Source: Salibacterium salarium
GTDB lineage: Bacteria; Bacillota; Bacilli; Bacillales; Marinococcaceae
Direction of reading: 5' to 3'
Assembly (NCBI RefSeq): GCF_030813635.1
Contig: NZ_JAUSUM010000002.1
Location: forward strand, 124,001 to 188,000
DNA length: 64,000 nucleotides
Shown here: one piece after another, positions 60,405 to 64,000 of the stretch
Layout of the letters: each line of letters opens with the position of its first letter
Position numbering within the stretch: the first letter of the stretch is position 1
The notes under the pieces: generated by a model
The model's database searches: none
Told to the model about the DNA's origin: nothing
Seen by the model: the letters and a program-made list of their open reading frames with translations, nothing else
Translations under genes and position numbers: made by a program

Positions 60405-60800
60405 ATGGAACAACTTGAAACTTTTTCATTGTATAAAGGGTTATCTGTGCAGAAAGTGATCGAACTCGTTCATCTGTTGGAGCATTATGAAAGTGATGTA
60501 TTTTTTGAAAAGAAACAAGCCGCTGCCAATGGAAAAAGTGTGCTCGGGATGATGTCGGTATTTACGACGGTGCGTGTGGGGGATAACATTCACATGCGAG
60601 TGAAAGGTGATGATGCGGACTCGATGCGCTCTGCTGTGCGTCACTTTTTACAAGATTCTAAGACAGAAGATGAAACGCTTGGATATTGGGAGCAAGAAGG
60701 TGTAGAAACAGTAGAAAAGGCGATGACAGCGTCTTTAAATAGCTGGACTCCCGATGTACGAAATGTAGCCAAATCATATTTGAAAACAACAAGACAATAG
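60405..60800 (+). CDS. HPr-like domain protein without the phosphorylatable His
   Basis: This 131-aa protein has the HPr-fold text FFEKKQAAANGKSVLGMMSVFTTVRVGDNIHMRVKGDDAD, with the conserved ANGKSxLGxMS segment of HPr. The usual active HARP motif is missing near the N-terminus. A C-terminal helix pair follows. ATG 60405 is about ten bases after AAAGGGG; the longer in-frame start at 60360 lacks a site. It might be a binding or regulatory relative of HPr. Confidence 0.7.
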   Translation: MEQLETFSLYKGLSVQKVIELVHLLEHYESDVFFEKKQAAANGKSVLGMMSVFTTVRVGDNIHMRVKGDDADSMRSAVRHFLQDSKTEDETLGYWEQEGVETVEKAMTASLNSWTPDVRNVAKSYLKTTRQ

Positions 60801-60802
60801 AA

Positions 60803-60846
60803 GGACGAAGCTGTTTTCACCAATAGGAGGTGGACAGCTTTTTTTA
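60803..60846 (+). terminator. Rho-independent terminator
   Basis: AAGCTGTTTTCACC pairs with GGTGGACAGCTT, then TTTTTT. Confidence 0.85.
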
Positions 60847-60939
60847 TAAAAAATATTGTATCAAAACTGTTACATCCTGGACTTACCTCCGATATAATAG
60901 AAAGAAGATGCTTTCGAGAAGACAAAAGGTGGTAAAATC

Positions 60940-61971
60940 ATGCGATATACGTTGACAGCAAATATTGAACAAGGAGATAAATTAGCAAAAAATATATACT
61001 CAGCCGACGGCAGAATATTGTTAAATGCAGGTATTCCTTTAACAGTAGGATTGATAGCAAGGTTGAATCACATGGGAGTACAAGCCGTTTTTCTTGAAGA
61101 TGAACAGCTTAGTGATGTCACAGTAGAAGAGGTTGTTTCAGAGAAAACAAGACGCGAAACAACGTCAGCACTTGCTGAGTCTTTTCAATATGTACAAGAT
61201 GGTGGAGAGTTAAATGTTAAGTCATTAAATAAAACCATTTATTCTTTGTTAGAAGAAATTCTGGCAAATAAAGATATTTTATTAAATTTAACGGATATTC
61301 GTACAGAAGACAACGCATTATATACTCATTCTTTAAATGTGTGTATGATGGCCATTTTGACCGGTAATAAAATGGGCTTAGAACGTGTGAAGCTACAGGA
61401 GCTTGCTATTGGTGCTTTGCTGCATGATATAGGAAAAATACTACCACCACGCGCAGATGAAGAAATAAACCACCATGCATGGCGCGGCTTTAATTTTTTA
61501 CGGAAAAATAAAGAAATAAGTACGTTATCTTCTCATATTGCGCTTGCTCACCATGAACAAATTGACGGGAGTGGAGAGCCGCGCGGACTCGAAGAAAAGG
61601 ATATTCATTTGTTGGCAAGGATTACTTCTGTTGCAAACTATTATGATAACTTAGTGAGTGGCAATCATGACGGAGAACGACCGTTGCAGCCATATGAAGC
61701 TTGTGAAAAACTACTTGGTCTCACGAATTATTCTTTTTCTTACAATGTCGTCTGGAAGTTCATGCGGACGATTGCGTTCTATCCGACCGGCAGCCAAGTA
61801 AAACTTACAACTGGCGAAGGTGGAGTAGTCGTACAACAACATAGGGGACTACCTCAGCGCCCGATTGTACGTACGTTTAAGACTTTTGCTGGACATTCTG
61901 ATGATTTTGAGATTACCGACCTTGATCTTGCCGAACACACGACATTGTTTATAAGAGATTCCATGGATTAG
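60940..61971 (+). CDS. HD-GYP-like domain protein with changed GYP motif
   Basis: This 343-aa protein has an N-terminal beta domain (GDKLAKNIYSADGRILLNAGIPL) and a C-terminal HD-GYP domain: LLHDIGKILPP, then HHAWRGFNFL and LAHHEQIDGSGEPRGL. The family GYP is GEP here. The HD metal ligands are kept. HD-GYP proteins degrade cyclic di-GMP; the change may reduce or alter activity. ATG 60940 is some distance from AAAGGTGG. It is monocistronic. Confidence 0.85.
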   Translation: MRYTLTANIEQGDKLAKNIYSADGRILLNAGIPLTVGLIARLNHMGVQAVFLEDEQLSDVTVEEVVSEKTRRETTSALAESFQYVQDGGELNVKSLNKTIYSLLEEILANKDILLNLTDIRTEDNALYTHSLNVCMMAILTGNKMGLERVKLQELAIGALLHDIGKILPPRADEEINHHAWRGFNFLRKNKEISTLSSHIALAHHEQIDGSGEPRGLEEKDIHLLARITSVANYYDNLVSGNHDGERPLQPYEACEKLLGLTNYSFSYNVVWKFMRTIAFYPTGSQVKLTTGEGGVVVQQHRGLPQRPIVRTFKTFAGHSDDFEITDLDLAEHTTLFIRDSMD

Positions 61972-62852
61972 TCCATTGGATATTCTTCTATTGATTTTAG
62001 AAAAGACAAAAAGGAGGCATTTGCTGTAGAAGGCGGATGCCCTTTTTTATGTGCTAATCCAAGCGTCAAATGAATGGGTGGATCAAAAGGAATCGCAATT
62101 AAATTTTCATCAGGGCGAACAACCATGTGTAAAAATACGGTAACACCAAAACCACGGGCGGCCAATGATTTTGCCAATGAAATCTGGTTCGTTTCAAATG
62201 CGATCTGGACAGGGGAGCTCGAAAGCTGACTCGCTTGTTCAATTATTTTTCGTTGGTAATACCCTTCTTTAAAGAGAATTAGCGGTTCTGCCGCTAATTC
62301 AGTTAAACCCACAGAGGTTCTTACTGCAAATCGATGGGAAGGTGGAACGACAATCATTAGTTGTTCCTTTAAGAAAGGATGGACTTCAAGTTCTGGTGAT
62401 ACATCATTTTGTACAACCGTTCCTATTTCAAGAGCTCCATCGAGAATTGCTTGTTCAATGACAGTTGTCCCAGCTTCGTATAGTTCGATGTCAAGCTGGG
62501 GATATATTTCTTTGAACCATGCTAGTTTTTCCGGAAAATAATAAGAGCCAACCATAGAGGGGATGCCAATCTTTACTGTTCCCCTTATCCCTTCTTTTAC
62601 TTCCCGCAGCTCCTTTTTTGCTTGATGTATGTTTTGGAGAAGTACGTCGGCATGTTTTTTTAATAGTTCTCCTTCCATTGTTAAACGAATATATCGTTTT
62701 TCACGGATAAATAAAGGGAGTTCAAGCTCTTTTTCCAAGTTTTGAATAGCTTTGCTGATAGCAGGCTGTGCTATTTTTAATTCTTTTGAAGCTTTTGTAA
62801 AACTTCCCCATTTTTCTACTTCTAAAAAATAATATAGTTGTTTCACATCCAT
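61968..62852 (-). CDS. LysR-family transcription regulator
   Basis: This 294-aa protein has the LysR helix-turn-helix (MDVKQLYYFLEVEKWGSFTKASKELKIAQPAISKAIQNLE) and the effector-binding fold (GTVKIGIPSMVGSYYFP, LEIGTVVQND, FETNQISLAKSLAARGFGVTVF). It is divergent from the MFS gene and probably controls it through the box at 62867-62881. It overlaps the convergent HD-GYP-like gene by four bases. The ligand is unknown. Confidence 0.9.
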   Translation of the reverse strand: MDVKQLYYFLEVEKWGSFTKASKELKIAQPAISKAIQNLEKELELPLFIREKRYIRLTMEGELLKKHADVLLQNIHQAKKELREVKEGIRGTVKIGIPSMVGSYYFPEKLAWFKEIYPQLDIELYEAGTTVIEQAILDGALEIGTVVQNDVSPELEVHPFLKEQLMIVVPPSHRFAVRTSVGLTELAAEPLILFKEGYYQRKIIEQASQLSSSPVQIAFETNQISLAKSLAARGFGVTVFLHMVVRPDENLIAIPFDPPIHLTLGLAHKKGHPPSTANASFLSFLKSIEEYPMD

Positions 62853-62866
62853 GTATTACACCTTCT

Positions 62867-62881
62867 ATAACCAAAAGTTAT
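62867..62881. promoter_or_regulatory. LysR-type T-N11-A box
   Basis: ATAACCAAAAGTTAT is a perfect interrupted palindrome (ATAAC/GTTAT) with the T-N11-A form, in the divergent region between the LysR and MFS genes. Confidence 0.65.
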
Positions 62882-62972
62882 TATTTCTATTCTTATTATA
62901 TATTTTATTTATGAAAAATGCAGTGCTACGATGTAAAAAGATATATTTCGAACGAAGGAAGAAGGATTACTT

Positions 62973-64000
62973 ATGATTGAACGAAAAACGAAAAAGTTTT
63001 GGCAGGCAACGATGGCACTTGGAGTATCTTCCTTATTAATTTTTGCAAACATGTATTTTCCACAGCCGTTACTACCTTTATTTTCAGATGAATTTAACGT
63101 TTCAGAGACAACATCAAGTTTACTCATTTCTATATCACTGTTTGTTTTGGGAATTAGTTTTTTCTTGTACACCGCACTTTCAGATGCGTATGGCAGGCGG
63201 AATATTATTTTTATTGCGATGGTGCTTGGAACGATGGGAACAGTTGGGATAAGTATTGCTCCCACGTTTGAATGGATGTTGATGGCACGGGTGTTCCAAG
63301 CAGCGGCATTAGCTGGTATTCCTGTTGCTGCGATGGCTTATATTAGTGAAGAATTCAGTGTTCGCGCAATGACGGTTGCAGTAGGAATATACATAAGTTG
63401 TAATAGTTTAGGCGGGATGGGAGGACGTGTGTTAAGTGGTGTCGTAACCGATAGTTGGGATTGGAGAACAGCTTTTATAGTAATGGCCATTATTAACTTC
63501 CTGTTATTTATTGTCGTTTATATGTTGCTGCCATATTCAAGACAGTTTCAGCCTCGTCCTTTTCAACTAAAAGAAGTGTTTCAGAACAACTTATATCATC
63601 TTTCTAACCCGATAATGACGTACGCATATATTATCGGGGGTCTTCATTTTCTTGTATTTATCGGTATTTTTAATTTTATTACCTACTACTTGAGTCACGA
63701 ACCCTTTCGCGTTTCCACAACGATATTGGGATTACTTTTCTTAACGTACGGCGCGGGAACAATTAGTTCTACTATGGCTGGAAGAGCGGCACAACGATGG
63801 AAGCAAACAACTTGCATGGGAATTGGAATCACTTGCATGGTGTTTAGTATTGCGATGACTTTAATACCATCCTTTTTTATAATTATTGTAGCACTTATTA
63901 TTTTGAGTTTTGGTTTCTTTTTTGTTCATTCTAGCTCTAGTTCATGGGTGACTAGACACGCAGAACAAGCGAAAGCAAGTGCTTCCGGCCTTTATTTGAC
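62973..64000 (+). CDS. MFS transporter, 3'-truncated by window edge
   Basis: The frame opens at ATG 62973 (GAAGAAGGA upstream) and has no stop before the end, giving 342 residues. About ten membrane helices are seen, with the MFS loop motif YTALSDAYGRRNIIFIAMVLG between helices 2 and 3 and FVRAMTVAVGIYISCNSLGGMGGR-like text (SVRAMTVAVGIYISCNSLGG) of the YnfM/drug-efflux type. It is divergent from the LysR gene, which likely controls it. The substrate is unknown. Confidence 0.88.
   Translation, partial: MIERKTKKFWQATMALGVSSLLIFANMYFPQPLLPLFSDEFNVSETTSSLLISISLFVLGISFFLYTALSDAYGRRNIIFIAMVLGTMGTVGISIAPTFEWMLMARVFQAAALAGIPVAAMAYISEEFSVRAMTVAVGIYISCNSLGGMGGRVLSGVVTDSWDWRTAFIVMAIINFLLFIVVYMLLPYSRQFQPRPFQLKEVFQNNLYHLSNPIMTYAYIIGGLHFLVFIGIFNFITYYLSHEPFRVSTTILGLLFLTYGAGTISSTMAGRAAQRWKQTTCMGIGITCMVFSIAMTLIPSFFIIIVALIILSFGFFFVHSSSSSWVTRHAEQAKASASGLYL

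Noticed and set aside
1-64000. CRISPR arrays, intact insertion sequences or a restriction system
   Set aside because: No regularly spaced direct repeats, transposase, Cas or restriction-modification motifs were found on either strand.

Overview
The window looks like chromosomal DNA of a low-GC, Gram-positive, endospore-forming member of the Bacillaceae. The support is strong AGGAGG-type ribosome sites throughout, frequent GTG and TTG starts, an sspP-type spore protein gene, teichoic-acid genes (tagD, a tagB/tagF-type gene, tagG, tagH), yckD, ykhA and yhfTS homologues, a DUF1540 gene and a TatA/TatC pair. No intact transposase or prophage was seen.

Layout. 1-8.3 kb: a Tad/Flp pilus operon (cpaB fragment, tadZ, tadA, tadB, tadC, prepilin peptidase, two pseudopilin-like genes, a 520-aa secreted protein of unknown function and a 57-aa Flp pilin gene). 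8.4-10.3 kb: two nearly identical tandem genes of unknown function plus the frameshifted start of a third copy. 10.3-12.6 kb: small conserved genes and a SufT-like gene. 12.6-26.3 kb: a polyol catabolic island with a Zn-alcohol dehydrogenase, a GlpD-like flavoenzyme, two SorC-type regulators, a complete glucitol-type PTS (GutM, IIC, IIBC, IIA), a four-gene acetoin-dehydrogenase-like E1-alpha/E1-beta/E2/E3 complex, and a SAF-domain oxidoreductase resembling the DXR-II/DRL family of 1-deoxyxylulose-5-phosphate reductoisomerases. Four 31-bp operator-like inverted repeats tie the glpD-adh, PTS and acetoin-dehydrogenase-like units together. I infer a catabolic route that runs the first two steps of the MEP pathway backwards: 2-C-methylerythritol is imported and phosphorylated by the PTS, turned into DXP by the DRL-like enzyme, and cleaved by the ThDP complex to acetyl-CoA and glyceraldehyde 3-phosphate.

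26.3-34.4 kb: small genes, a MOSC protein, a decayed fdhD, a YihY-type membrane protein, a metallo-beta-lactamase-fold hydrolase and a diheme cytochrome. 34.7-38.1 kb: wall teichoic acid genes. 38.2-42.4 kb: a BirA-type operator followed by bioY, yhfT, yhfS and a MaoC-type dehydratase gene. 42.4-48.1 kb: an S-layer-homology protein, a thioesterase, a chemoreceptor and an old-yellow-enzyme homologue. 48.2-50.3 kb: a CadA-type metal ATPase whose first metal-binding cysteine codon is an in-frame TGA followed at once by a hairpin of bacterial SECIS type, so it is a candidate selenoprotein. 50.4-53 kb: a phage-type amidase, tRNA-Val(GAC), an integrase remnant and a lipoprotein. 53.6-57.3 kb: tatC and tatA beside a Tat-dependent GMC oxidoreductase pair. 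57.4-64 kb: sspP, a dicarboxylate/glutamate-type symporter, an MscS channel, an HPr-like protein, an HD-GYP-like protein, and a LysR regulator divergent from a truncated MFS transporter gene.

All family calls were made by reading motifs and from memory of the families. No database search was run.
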